Of a DNA stretch of 51,728 nt, positions 35,887 to 44,371 are shown in pieces. Source of the stretch: Brevibacterium rongguiense (lineage in GTDB: Bacteria > Actinomycetota > Actinomycetes > Actinomycetales > Brevibacteriaceae); assembly GCF_009857845.1 (NCBI RefSeq), contig NZ_WWEQ01000020.1, positions 1-51,728 on the forward strand. The letters are read 5' to 3'. Every line of letters begins with the position of its first letter. Within the stretch, counting starts at the first letter, position 1. Under the pieces are notes generated by a model. It was not told where the DNA came from. It did no database searches and was given only the letters and a program-made list of their open reading frames with translations. The position numbers were made by a program, and so were the translations under genes.

Positions 35887-38800
35887 GCACGGTCCTCGTC
35901 GCCAACCGCGGCGAGATCGCCGTGCGCGTCATCGCGACCGCCCAGGCCCTGGGCCACCGCGCCGTCGCGGTCCATTCCGCCGACGACGCCACGAGCCTGC
36001 ACGTGAGCGCGGCGGACCTCGCCATCGAGCTGCCGGGCACCGGCCCCGCGGCCTACCTCGACATCGCCGCGCTGACCGCCGCGATCGAGGAAGCCGGCGC
36101 AGACATCGTCCACCCCGGCTACGGCTTCCTCGCCGAGTCCGCCGCGTTCGCCCGCGCGTGCGCCGCCGCCGGGGCCGCGTTCGCCGGGCCCTCCCCGGAG
36201 GCGCTCGAAGCAACCGGGGACAAGGCGCGCACCGCGGCGCTCGCCCGCGAGCTCGGGATCCCCCTGGGCGCCTCGACTCCGGTGCTCGACGGCGCGGACG
36301 GCGCCCGCGAGCTGCTGGCGGCATCCCCGCAGGGCATCGCGCTCAAGGCCGTGGCCGGCGGCGGGGGCCGCGGCATCGCCGTCGTGACGGAGCCCGGGGA
36401 GCTCGAGGCCGCGTTCGCCCGCTGCGCCGCCGAGGCGCGCGCCGGGTTCGGCGACGACCGCGTCTTCGCGGAGGAGTGGTTCGCCGGCGCCCGGCACATC
36501 GAGGTGCAGTGCGCGGGCCTGGGCGATGGCCGCGTCGTCGCCGTGGGTGACCGCGACTGCTCCCTGCAGCGCCGGCGCCAGAAGGTCATCGAGATCGCGC
36601 CCGCACCGGGGCTCGACCCGGGCCTGCGCGCGCGGCTGTGGGAGGCCGCCGAACGGCTGCTCGCCGCCCTCGACTACGCCTCGCTGGCCACCGTCGAATT
36701 CCTCGTCGCGGGCGACCGGTGGGTGCTGCTCGAGGTCAACCCGCGCATCCAGGTCGAGCACACCGTCACGGAGGAGGTCACGGGCCTCGACCTCGTGGCC
36801 GTGCAGCTCGCGCTCGCCTCCGGGGAGCCCGTGGACCTGCCGCGCGGTGATCCCGGGGGCGTGCCGGGCCGCTTCGCCGTCGAGGCGCGCGTGGGCGCCG
36901 AGGCGCTGCGCGCCGATGGGGCCGTGGAGCCGGCCGTGGGCCGCGTCGAGGGCCTCGAGCTGCCGTTCGGGCCGGGGGTGCGCGTGGACTCGTGGCTGCG
37001 CCCGGGCACGCAGGTGGGCGCCCTCTACGACTCGCTGCTGGCCAAGGTCACGGTGAGCGGGGCGGATCTCACCGGGGCCGTGCGCGCTCTGACCGGGGCA
37101 CTCGCCCGCACGCGGATCCGCGGGGTCGACACGACGCTGCCGCTCCTGCGGGCCATCCTCGCGGCGGGCCTGGCGGGGGAGGCCACGACCACCGCGCTGG
37201 ACGAGCGGCTGGGCGAACTGCTCGAGGCCGCGGCGGGGATCGCCGCGGCCGCGGAGCCGGGGGCACGGGGGAGTTCGGACGGAGACCCGGGTAGCGCCTT
37301 GGGTTCGGGTCCGGACGGTCAACCGGCTGGCGCCTCGGGCCCGGGTGGGACCGGGGCACCGGTGTCGGGTGCGGCACTGCCGGAGCCTGGGCCGGGCGAG
37401 GAGTATGTCCGCGCGCCGCTGACCGGCACCGTCATCGCCCTCGGCGAGGGCAGCGAGCTCGCGGTCATCGAGGCGATGAAGATGCACCACCCGGTCACCG
37501 CGCCGCCCCACGCACGGGCGCGCGCGCTCGTCGCGGTGGGCCAGACGGTCCGCGCGGGCGAGCCCCTGTTCCTCATCGAGACGGCCGAACCGGGCGCCGG
37601 CGCGGTGGACGCGGAGGCGGCCGCGGAGCATCCCGGCATCGCCGAGGCGCGCGAGCGCCACGCGGGCACGGGCGACGAGGCGCGCCCCGAGGCGGTGGCG
37701 AAGGTCCACGCCCGCGGCCGGCGCACGGCGCGGGAAAACCTCGCCGACCTCGTCGTCGCGGGCACGTTCGTCGAATACGGCCCGCTGGCCATCGCCGCGC
37801 AGCGGGCCCGGCGCAGCCGCGCCGACCTCATCGCCCGCACCCCGGGCGATGGCCTGGTGGGCGGGATCGGGCGGATCGCAACGCCGGCCGGCGAGGTCGA
37901 GGCGGTCGTCATGAGCTACGACTACATGGTGCTCGCCGGCACGCAGGGCGCCCGGAACCACGCGAAGACGGACCGGCTCATCCACGTGGCCCGGGAGCGC
38001 GGGCTGCCCGTCGTCCTCTTCGCCGAGGGCGGGGGCGGGCGGCCCGGGGACACGGACATCCCGCCCGGTGCGCAGCTCGACGTCACGACGTTCGCCGCGC
38101 TCGCCGGGCTGCGCGGGCGCGTGCCGCTCGTCGCGATCGCCTCCGGCCGGTGCTTCGCCGGCAACGCGGCCCTGGCGGGGGTGTGCGATGTCATCATCGC
38201 CACGGCAGACGCGAACATCGGCATGGGCGGGCCGGCGATGATTGAGGGCGGCGGGCTGGGGCGCTTCGCCCCCGAGGACGTGGGCCCGGCCGCCCTGCAC
38301 GCCCGCACGGGCGCCATCGACGTGCTCGCCGCCGACGATGCCGCGGCCGTCGCCCGGGCCAGGGAGTACCTGGGCTTCGCCGCCGGGGGGAGGGCCGCCG
38401 AGGGGAGTGCGGCGAACCGCGGTGCTGTCGATGGCGGCGCTGCTGGGGCCGGTGCCCCTGCGGCTGGGACGCGGGAGACTAAGGCGCTGACAGTCGAGGC
38501 GCTGGAAAGCGAGGGGCCAGCAGCCGGGGCGCCCGAAGCCGGGGACGCCGGGGCCGCGGAGGGCCAGGGGGCGCGCCCCGATCCGCGCACCCTTGTGCCC
38601 GCCGACCGGCTGCGGGCCTTCGACATGCGCGAGGTCATCGCGGCGGTGGCCGACCCGGCGACCGTGTTCGAGCTGCGCGCGGACCATGCGGACGGCGCGA
38701 TCGTGGGCTTCGCCCGCGTTCAGGGGCGGCCGTTCGGGTTCATCGCGAACGCCAACCGCCACCAGGGCGGAGCGATCGACGTGGATGCCGCGCGGTCCTT

Positions 38801-39272
38801 CACCGCGCATCTGCGGCTCGTGCAGGCGCTGGGCCTGCCGCTCATGAGCTTCGTCGACACCCCGGGGTTCATGGTGGGGCCGCAGGCGGAGGAGGAGCCG
38901 GGCGTGCGGGTGTTCGGCGAGCTGTTCGCCGCCGGGGCCGCGCTCACGGTGCCCGTGGGCGCGATCATCGTGCGCAAGGCCTACGGCCTGGGTGCCATGG
39001 CGATGACGGCCGGGCACCTGCGCGCCACGCAATTCACGGTGGCGTGGCCCAGCGGCGAGATGGGGCCCATGGGCCTCGAGGGCGCCGTGCGCCTGGGCTT
39101 CGCCAAGGAGCTTGCGGCCATCGCCGATGCCGACGAGCGCGAGGCCGCGTTCCGGGAGCGCCTCGACGCGCTCTACGAGCAGGGCCGGGCAATGAGCGCG
39201 GCCGAGGTCTTCGACGTCGACGACGTCATCGACCCCGCCGACACCGCGCGCTGGATCGCGACGCTGGGCTGA
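35883..39272 (+). CDS. Single-chain biotin-dependent acyl-CoA carboxylase (BC-BCCP-CT fusion)
   Basis: The 1129-residue protein joins all activities of an acyl-CoA carboxylase. The biotin carboxylase covers about 1-440 (VLVANRGEIAVRVI at the start, the ATP-grasp loop VAGGGGRG near 158, EVNPRIQVEHTVTEEVTG near 285). A Gly/Pro/Ser-rich linker leads to a biotinyl domain with EAMKM, biotinylated at Lys533. The carboxyltransferase (about 575-1129) has VKVHARGRRTARENLADL-type and LMSFVDTPGFMVGPQAEE motifs. The carboxyltransferase is interrupted near 835-900 by an Ala/Gly-rich linker. The layout resembles the single-chain long-chain acyl-CoA carboxylases of mycobacteria. Substrate is unknown. Confidence 0.93.
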   Translation: MSTVLVANRGEIAVRVIATAQALGHRAVAVHSADDATSLHVSAADLAIELPGTGPAAYLDIAALTAAIEEAGADIVHPGYGFLAESAAFARACAAAGAAFAGPSPEALEATGDKARTAALARELGIPLGASTPVLDGADGARELLAASPQGIALKAVAGGGGRGIAVVTEPGELEAAFARCAAEARAGFGDDRVFAEEWFAGARHIEVQCAGLGDGRVVAVGDRDCSLQRRRQKVIEIAPAPGLDPGLRARLWEAAERLLAALDYASLATVEFLVAGDRWVLLEVNPRIQVEHTVTEEVTGLDLVAVQLALASGEPVDLPRGDPGGVPGRFAVEARVGAEALRADGAVEPAVGRVEGLELPFGPGVRVDSWLRPGTQVGALYDSLLAKVTVSGADLTGAVRALTGALARTRIRGVDTTLPLLRAILAAGLAGEATTTALDERLGELLEAAAGIAAAAEPGARGSSDGDPGSALGSGPDGQPAGASGPGGTGAPVSGAALPEPGPGEEYVRAPLTGTVIALGEGSELAVIEAMKMHHPVTAPPHARARALVAVGQTVRAGEPLFLIETAEPGAGAVDAEAAAEHPGIAEARERHAGTGDEARPEAVAKVHARGRRTARENLADLVVAGTFVEYGPLAIAAQRARRSRADLIARTPGDGLVGGIGRIATPAGEVEAVVMSYDYMVLAGTQGARNHAKTDRLIHVARERGLPVVLFAEGGGGRPGDTDIPPGAQLDVTTFAALAGLRGRVPLVAIASGRCFAGNAALAGVCDVIIATADANIGMGGPAMIEGGGLGRFAPEDVGPAALHARTGAIDVLAADDAAAVARAREYLGFAAGGRAAEGSAANRGAVDGGAAGAGAPAAGTRETKALTVEALESEGPAAGAPEAGDAGAAEGQGARPDPRTLVPADRLRAFDMREVIAAVADPATVFELRADHADGAIVGFARVQGRPFGFIANANRHQGGAIDVDAARSFTAHLRLVQALGLPLMSFVDTPGFMVGPQAEEEPGVRVFGELFAAGAALTVPVGAIIVRKAYGLGAMAMTAGHLRATQFTVAWPSGEMGPMGLEGAVRLGFAKELAAIADADEREAAFRERLDALYEQGRAMSAAEVFDVDDVIDPADTARWIATLG

Positions 39273-39347
39273 GCCGGGCCGCCGGCACCCTCGGTGCCGC
39301 GAACCGGCGTTGGCGCAGCGGACCGGGGTGCGCCTCGGGAGCGGGCT

Positions 39348-39510
39348 GGTTGCGCGCACGGGGAGCGGCGCGCCTGCGCACCTTGCGACAATGGGCAGCC
39401 GTGCACCGGAAGCGGCGCCCGCGCACCTCGGCAGACCGGGCAGTTGTGCACCGGGAGCGGTGCGCCTGCGCGAGCCGGAACGGGGCGGCCGTGCACCTCG
39501 GCGACCGGAC
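39348..39510. repeat. Degenerate 45-bp tandem repeat, about 3.5 copies
   Basis: Units aligned on GTGCA at 39401, 39446 and 39491 recur every 45 bp, with an older unit before them (GCAC at 39356). They fill the gap between the carboxylase and the MATE gene. The period is a multiple of three, but no start, ribosome site or family supports translation. Confidence 0.7.
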
Positions 39511-39533
39511 ACTGAGCCGCGCGCCCTGCCGCG

Positions 39534-39539
39534 TAGACT
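39534..39539 (+). promoter_or_regulatory. -10 box for a leaderless MATE gene transcript
   Basis: TAGACT ends 8 bp before ATG 39548, so transcription should start at the ATG. It lies just after the 45-bp repeats. Confidence 0.55.
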
Positions 39540-39547
39540 GCGTGACC

Positions 39548-40858
39548 ATGCGCGCACTCGACCGACGGATCTGGGGCCTTGCGCTGCCGGCCCTGGGCGC
39601 GCTCGCCGCCGAGCCGGTCTTCCTCCTCGCCGACACCGCCATGGTCGGCCATCTGGGCGCCGGGGCGCTGGGCGCACTCGCCATCGCCGGGACCATCGTG
39701 CAGACGGTCCTGGGCCTCATGGTCTTCCTCGCCTATGCGACGACCCCGCGCGTGGCCCGCCACCTGGGCTCGGGCGATCAGCGCGCCGCCGTCGGCGCGG
39801 GCTTCGACGGCATCTGGCTGGCCCTCGTGTGCTCGGCCGTGCTCGTGGCCGGCGGACTGCCGCTGCTGGGCTGGCTGCTGGGCCTCTTCCATCCCGCGCC
39901 CGAGGTGGCCGCCGGCGCCCTGTCCTACCTCACCATCTCCTGGTGGGGGCTGCCGTTCATGCTCGTCGTCGTCGCGGCGACGGGTCTGCTGCGGGGCCTG
40001 CAGGACACGAAGACGCCGCTCTTCGTCGCGGCCGGCGGGTTCGGGCTCAACATCGCGCTCAACGCGCTGTTCATCTACGGGCTGGGGATGGGGGTGGCCG
40101 GCTCCGCGCTCGGCACCGTGTGCGCCCACGCCGCGATGTGCGCGGTCTACATCGTCATCGCAATCCGCGCGGCGCGGCGCTTCGGGGCAGACCTCCGCCC
40201 GGACTGGGCGGGCGTGCTCGCCGCGGCCCGCACCTCGGGCTGGCTGCTCGTGCGCAATGCCTCGCTGCGTGGTGGCCTCATCGTCCTCATCGCCGCGGCC
40301 ACCGCGCTGGGGACGGCGCAGCTGGCCGCCCTGCAGGTGGCCCAGACGCTGTTCAATTCGCTCGCACTCGTGCTCGACTCCATTGCGATTGCGGGCCAGG
40401 CGCTCATCGGCCTGGAGCTGGGCCGCCGGGATCGCGCAGGCGTGGCCGCCGTGCAGCGTCGGCTGCTGCTGTGGGGGACCGGTTTCGGAGTCGTCGTGGG
40501 CGTGCCGCTCGCGTGCGCCTCGCCGTGGGTGGGTGCCGCGTTCACCTCGGACGGTGCCGTGCGCGCGCTGCTCGCGCCGCTTGTGCTCGTCCTGGCGCTG
40601 TGCATGCCCATCGCCGGCTGGGTGTTCACCCTGGATGGCATCCTCATGGGCGCCGAGGATGCCCGCTACCTCGCGCTTGCCCAGGTGGTCTCGTTCCTCG
40701 TGCTCGCCGCGTGCGCGTGGGCGGCGATGGCCGCGTTCGGATCGCTCACCGCGCTCTGGGCGAGCTTCTGCTTCGGCTTCATGGGCGCCCGGGCGGTGAC
40801 GCTGGGCCTGCGCATGCGCGGCCAGGGGTGGATCGAGCGCGCCGAGGCGCGAGCCTGA
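39548..40858 (+). CDS. MATE family efflux transporter (DinF-like)
   Basis: The 436-residue membrane protein has 12 predicted helices. MATE hallmarks are ALPALGALAAEPVFLLADTA at the N-terminus (about 11-30), MVGHLGAGALGALAIAG and GLLRGLQDTKTPL in the loop near 150. The family exports drugs or metabolites by H+ or Na+ exchange; the DinF branch is common next to unrelated genes and the substrate is not predictable. ATG 39548 fits the leaderless promoter. Confidence 0.93.
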   Translation: MRALDRRIWGLALPALGALAAEPVFLLADTAMVGHLGAGALGALAIAGTIVQTVLGLMVFLAYATTPRVARHLGSGDQRAAVGAGFDGIWLALVCSAVLVAGGLPLLGWLLGLFHPAPEVAAGALSYLTISWWGLPFMLVVVAATGLLRGLQDTKTPLFVAAGGFGLNIALNALFIYGLGMGVAGSALGTVCAHAAMCAVYIVIAIRAARRFGADLRPDWAGVLAAARTSGWLLVRNASLRGGLIVLIAAATALGTAQLAALQVAQTLFNSLALVLDSIAIAGQALIGLELGRRDRAGVAAVQRRLLLWGTGFGVVVGVPLACASPWVGAAFTSDGAVRALLAPLVLVLALCMPIAGWVFTLDGILMGAEDARYLALAQVVSFLVLAACAWAAMAAFGSLTALWASFCFGFMGARAVTLGLRMRGQGWIERAEARA

Positions 40859-40879
40859 CCACACGGGACCTCCGCCGCG

Positions 40880-41130
40880 ACTGCGCTGGGCGGGCTGGTT
40901 GGGCTGGCTGGGGTGCTTGCGCTGGCAGCGTTCGCCGGGGTGGTTGTCTGGGCTGATTGGGCTGACTGCACGGGCAGTGTTTGGCGGCGGTGCTTGCTGG
41001 GCTGGCTGCGCTGCTTGCGCTGGCTGTGCTGACTGTGCGAACGGTGCCGTCTGGGTTGCTGGGCTGGTTCCGTTGCCGGTGCTGGGTGGGCTGGTTGCGC
41101 TGACCGTGCTCGACGGCGCTGGATGCACAG
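40880..41130. repeat. Low-complexity GCTGGTTGSGCTG-type repeat array
   Basis: Most of the 483-bp gap between the MATE and HNH genes is made of degenerate 9- to 13-bp units around GGGCTGGTTG and GCGCTG. It can be read as Gly/Cys/Trp/Leu-rich on plus or Gln/Pro/Ala-rich on minus, but neither frame has a start site or known family, so it is taken as non-coding. Confidence 0.6.
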
Positions 41131-41190
41131 GTTTCGCCGGTTGAGCCCGGTGCGCTCCCTTTGACGGGTGTACGGGGTCGACTTTCACCC

Positions 41191-41219
41191 TTGCGCCACA
41201 GAAAATCGAAGAGTATTAG
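41191..41219 (+). promoter_or_regulatory. Candidate promoter upstream of the HNH gene
   Basis: TTGCGC (41191-41196) and TATTAG (41214-41219) are 17 bp apart in an AT-richer stretch. An in-frame ATG at 41225 is close enough for a leaderless longer HNH protein. Confidence 0.4.
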
Positions 41220-41272
41220 TTCGCATGGGATTTACGGAGTCCTTTCCATGCTCTCGTGTCCGTGCCTCGTTC

Positions 41273-41278
41273 TATCCT
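41273..41278 (+). promoter_or_regulatory. Candidate -10 box closer to the HNH start
   Basis: TATCCT is a good TAnnnT box 63 bp before ATG 41342. The leader carries AGAGGGGGCGAG just before the start. Confidence 0.4.
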
Positions 41279-41341
41279 GGACCCACAGCCGAAACATCCA
41301 GTCGGCGGGGCCGGCGGACATGCGCAGAGGGGGCGAGTGGC

Positions 41342-44185
41342 ATGGCGGATCATCGGAATGCGGGCAGCGGAACCCCTGCGGGTCCCGGTGGTCCCAGACG
41401 CTCCGGCAGCCCCGGAGACGACCACCTCCGACCACAGGCCTACGATGCCGCTGTCTTCGCGGCGCTGGCCGAGGAAGCCACCGTCATCAGCACGCACAGC
41501 CTGCGCCGCATGCTCGGCCCCGGCCTCACGGCACTGCAGAGCATGGTCGACCACGGGGTGCTCCGCACCCTCGGCGTCGACGATGGTGCACTGCTCGATT
41601 CCTCCGGTGACTGCGCGGGGATCGGCGAGGTGTGCACGGGGTGCGGTCTGCTCGCCCCCGCTCCGGATGCGCACCGCTCATCCGACCAGGCGACTGGCCG
41701 CGGACTCGACTGCGTCGGAGTCGACGCTCCAGCTGTGGGGGCACCGACAGTCGATCGCACATGGAGAGCTCGGCCGGGCCCCGGAGGAGCCGAGGGGCAC
41801 GGTGGGTGTAGGGGTGAGGGCGCCGGTACACGTGAGGGGGCGGTGGGCCTCTGCCGCTGCCCGGTGGCGTCGCCGGCCGAGGAGCCTGTGACCGTCGAAC
41901 CGCGTCGTCTCTTCGACCTTCCCGGCCTCGGTGCCCCGGTCAGCCCGGTTCCCGACGACATTGCCTGGGCCGATGCGATCCCCGTGGATGCCGAGCTCAT
42001 TCCGGTTACGCGTATCACCCGCCTGCTCACCCTCCACGCGCCTGGTCGAGTCCCCGGCCAGCTCTACGACGGCGGGAAGCTGCGCTTGGGGATGACCGTG
42101 GGCGCGGTGCTCGACATCAGCGAATACTCTGCCCACCGGCTCATTGCCCAGGCGCTGACCGCGCTGCTCGGTCTGCCCCGCCTCGTGGCGCAGGTGCGGT
42201 GCGGGCTCATCGACTTCCGCAAGCTCGCACTCGCCGCGGACCTCGTAGGCGACTTCCCGCTGCTGCGGCTGCGGCGCATCGACCAGCAGTTGGCCGCCCT
42301 GCGCCCGAGCATGCGCCTTGCCGACTTCCGTCGGCACCTCGTGCGACTCGTCGCAGCGGCCCAGGATCCGACGGAGCTGGCCGAGCTCGCGCGCAGCCGG
42401 CGGCGCGTCGAATACAGGCCGCAGGCGGACGGGACCGCCGTACTCTCGCTCATCGGCCCCAGTGCCGAACTCGACGCGCTGCATCGGCGCCTCTACGCGG
42501 TTGCACGGGCCGTGCGGCGCAGCGAACTCGGTGCGTTCGGCCAGCAGGTGCCGCCCGGGGTGCGCGTCATCGATGAGCGCAGCCTCGACCAGCTCTGCTT
42601 CGACATGCTCTCCTCGTATCTGCCGCAGGTGAGTGTGCAGGCCGTGCTCCCCATCGAAGCGGGAGCCAGTGCCGGCGCTGCTGCATCCCGCGGGTTCCGT
42701 CCCGCCGCTGCCGCTGATGACGCGCGTGCGCATCGCACCGCTTCGCACCTGCAGCGCGAGTCCGGGGCCTCCGGGAGGCTGCAGTGCGTCCCCGGTACGG
42801 GCAACGGGGACACGGCTCGCGGACACCCCGCACCCGGCACCGGAGCGGCGCAGGCGGTTCACCCTCCGAGCGAGGTGGATGGTCACGGGGCCGGCCCCGC
42901 CGGGTCCCGAGTGCCCGACTCTCACACCCAGGATGCCCACGAGCAGGGTGTGCGAACGCAATCCGGTTCGCCGCGAGTTCCGGGGCCCATTGACTGCCCG
43001 CACGACGGTAGCTGTCCGCATCGCGCCTGCGGGCCCGGCATCGCAGAAGGAGCTGGGAGAGGTGCCGACGAAGGTGGTACCTGCAACCGTTGCAGCGCGA
43101 TGAGCAGGGAAAACAGGCCGGGAGTTCCCTGGCAGGGGCGCAGTGTGCCCACTGTCCGGGCACGCGACCAACTGGACCGACCGGACCGGTCGGACAGGCC
43201 AGGTCGACCAGACCGGTCGGACAGGCCTAACGGGACAGGTGTGCCGGATGAGGCAGGCGGGCCGTTCGGGGCAGACGAACCGGATGGGCCAGGTTGGCCG
43301 GGTGGATCCAACGGATCGGTCGGGCTGGACGGCAGCACGGTCGACGGTGAGGCCGGACAGCTCGTCACCCTCACGCTCACGTGCCCGACGAACACGCAAT
43401 GGCTGCGCGCCCAGGCTCGGGTCGCTCTCACCGTCCCGGCACTCACCGCCCTCGGACTCAGCGAGCTGCCCGGAGAGCTCGCAGACGGGGCGCCCGTGCC
43501 GGCGGATGCCGTGCGCCGGATCCCCGGTGGCCTCGATTCGGTGGTCCGCATCCTCACGGATCCCGTCGACGGCCACGTGCTCGATGCCGCAGCGCGCACC
43601 TACGCGATCCCGGCGCCCATGCGCACGGCCATCGAGGCGAAGTGGCAGCACTGCACGGCACCCGGTTGCTCACGACGGGCCGGATCCTGCGAGCTCGACC
43701 ATCGGGTTCCGTTCGACCACGAGAATCCCGGTTCCGGTGGGCGCACCGACTTCGAGAACCTCCATCCGCTGTGCAAGCGGCACCACCAGATGAAGACCGA
43801 CGACAGGCTCGTGCCGACGAGGACCGCTGAGGGCATGCTCGCCTGGAGCCTCAACGGTGGGATCTCCGCGGTCACCGAGGTTCCCGGCAACCCTGTGTCG
43901 GCCCAGCACGCGAGCGAATTCACGGCCCTCCTCACTGCGCTCGCTGAACCCAGCGGAACGGTCGGAGAGGGCGCGGACGGCAGGGTCGGGGCGGAGTGCG
44001 AACGAGATGCGGCAGCGGGCCACGATGTTCGCCTCGGGAGCACCGGTCAGCTCAGAAGCGGTGGTCGGCCCAGGAGCGGTGGTCACCTCGGAGGCGGCAG
44101 CGACCGCGGGGCCAGTGGTCGTCCCGGGGGCAGTGGTCATCCCGGAAGCGCTGAGACGCCCCACGTCGAGCCTCCGCCCTTTTGA
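41342..44185 (+). CDS. DUF222 / HNH endonuclease with a long low-complexity insert
   Basis: The 947-residue protein has a DUF222 domain (about 215-435: RLGMTVGAVLDISEYSAHRL, LIDFRKLALAADLVGD) and a C-terminal HNH nuclease. The nuclease motif is CELDHRVPF with His787, then GGRTDFENLHPLCKRHHQMK, a complete HNH site. Family members are usually 400-600 residues. The excess is an insert at about 440-665 and a Gly/Ser-rich tail of 80 residues. The insert includes a 27-bp repeat (43184-43227) giving DRPDRSDRPGRPDRSDRP. Such genes are multi-copy in actinobacteria, often mobile or recombination-prone; the role is unknown. ATG 41225 is an alternative start. Confidence 0.88.
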   Translation: MADHRNAGSGTPAGPGGPRRSGSPGDDHLRPQAYDAAVFAALAEEATVISTHSLRRMLGPGLTALQSMVDHGVLRTLGVDDGALLDSSGDCAGIGEVCTGCGLLAPAPDAHRSSDQATGRGLDCVGVDAPAVGAPTVDRTWRARPGPGGAEGHGGCRGEGAGTREGAVGLCRCPVASPAEEPVTVEPRRLFDLPGLGAPVSPVPDDIAWADAIPVDAELIPVTRITRLLTLHAPGRVPGQLYDGGKLRLGMTVGAVLDISEYSAHRLIAQALTALLGLPRLVAQVRCGLIDFRKLALAADLVGDFPLLRLRRIDQQLAALRPSMRLADFRRHLVRLVAAAQDPTELAELARSRRRVEYRPQADGTAVLSLIGPSAELDALHRRLYAVARAVRRSELGAFGQQVPPGVRVIDERSLDQLCFDMLSSYLPQVSVQAVLPIEAGASAGAAASRGFRPAAAADDARAHRTASHLQRESGASGRLQCVPGTGNGDTARGHPAPGTGAAQAVHPPSEVDGHGAGPAGSRVPDSHTQDAHEQGVRTQSGSPRVPGPIDCPHDGSCPHRACGPGIAEGAGRGADEGGTCNRCSAMSRENRPGVPWQGRSVPTVRARDQLDRPDRSDRPGRPDRSDRPNGTGVPDEAGGPFGADEPDGPGWPGGSNGSVGLDGSTVDGEAGQLVTLTLTCPTNTQWLRAQARVALTVPALTALGLSELPGELADGAPVPADAVRRIPGGLDSVVRILTDPVDGHVLDAAARTYAIPAPMRTAIEAKWQHCTAPGCSRRAGSCELDHRVPFDHENPGSGGRTDFENLHPLCKRHHQMKTDDRLVPTRTAEGMLAWSLNGGISAVTEVPGNPVSAQHASEFTALLTALAEPSGTVGEGADGRVGAECERDAAAGHDVRLGSTGQLRSGGRPRSGGHLGGGSDRGASGRPGGSGHPGSAETPHVEPPPF
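43184..43227 (+). repeat. 27-bp direct repeat inside the HNH gene insert
   Basis: The 17-bp core GACCGGTCGGACAGGCC occurs at 43184-43200 and 43211-43227, one 27-bp period apart, within a longer GACCGR-rich stretch. Confidence 0.8.
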
Positions 44186-44254
44186 CGAGCCTCAGCCCAC
44201 TTTCACGAGTCTCTGCCCACTTTCGCGAGTCTCTGCCGTTCTGACGGGCCTCCT
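44176..44254. repeat. 20-bp tandem repeat, four copies, over the HNH gene end
   Basis: Units at 44176-44194, 44195-44214, 44215-44234 and 44235-44254 follow GCCCACTTTCRCGAGTCTCT with few changes. The two middle units differ at one base. The first unit contains the HNH stop codon. Confidence 0.85.
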
Positions 44255-44359
44255 CCCAATTGAGGGGGCGCTGCCCAGGACCGTGCCCTTCTTCGGACCT
44301 CCCCGGGGGCGAATCCTCACCCGTCGTGTGTCCGCACGCCGGTGGTCAAGCGGCCTCGC

Positions 44360-44365
44360 TACGCT
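44360..44365 (+). promoter_or_regulatory. -10 box for a leaderless GNAT transcript
   Basis: TACGCT ends 6 bp before ATG 44372; the GGGAG between is too close to the ATG to be a normal ribosome site. Confidence 0.45.
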
Positions 44366-44371
44366 GGGAGC

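Noticed and set aside
35778-39677. Minus-strand open frame of 1299 codons opposite the carboxylase
   Set aside because: It is a high-GC antisense shadow: its sequence is Arg/Gly/His/Leu-rich without motifs, and the plus strand encodes a complete carboxylase.
39310-40956. Plus-strand frame overlapping the MATE gene
   Set aside because: Arg/Gly-rich shadow; the MATE frame has all membrane segments and a promoter.
40899-41144. Small plus-strand Cys/Trp/Gly-rich frame
   Set aside because: Its composition comes from the short repeats; there is no ribosome site, no family and no codon preference.
41225-41341. Longer HNH protein starting at ATG 41225
   Set aside because: A leaderless start there is possible, but the added 39 residues are Arg/Ser-rich without conservation and ATG 41342 has a better ribosome site.
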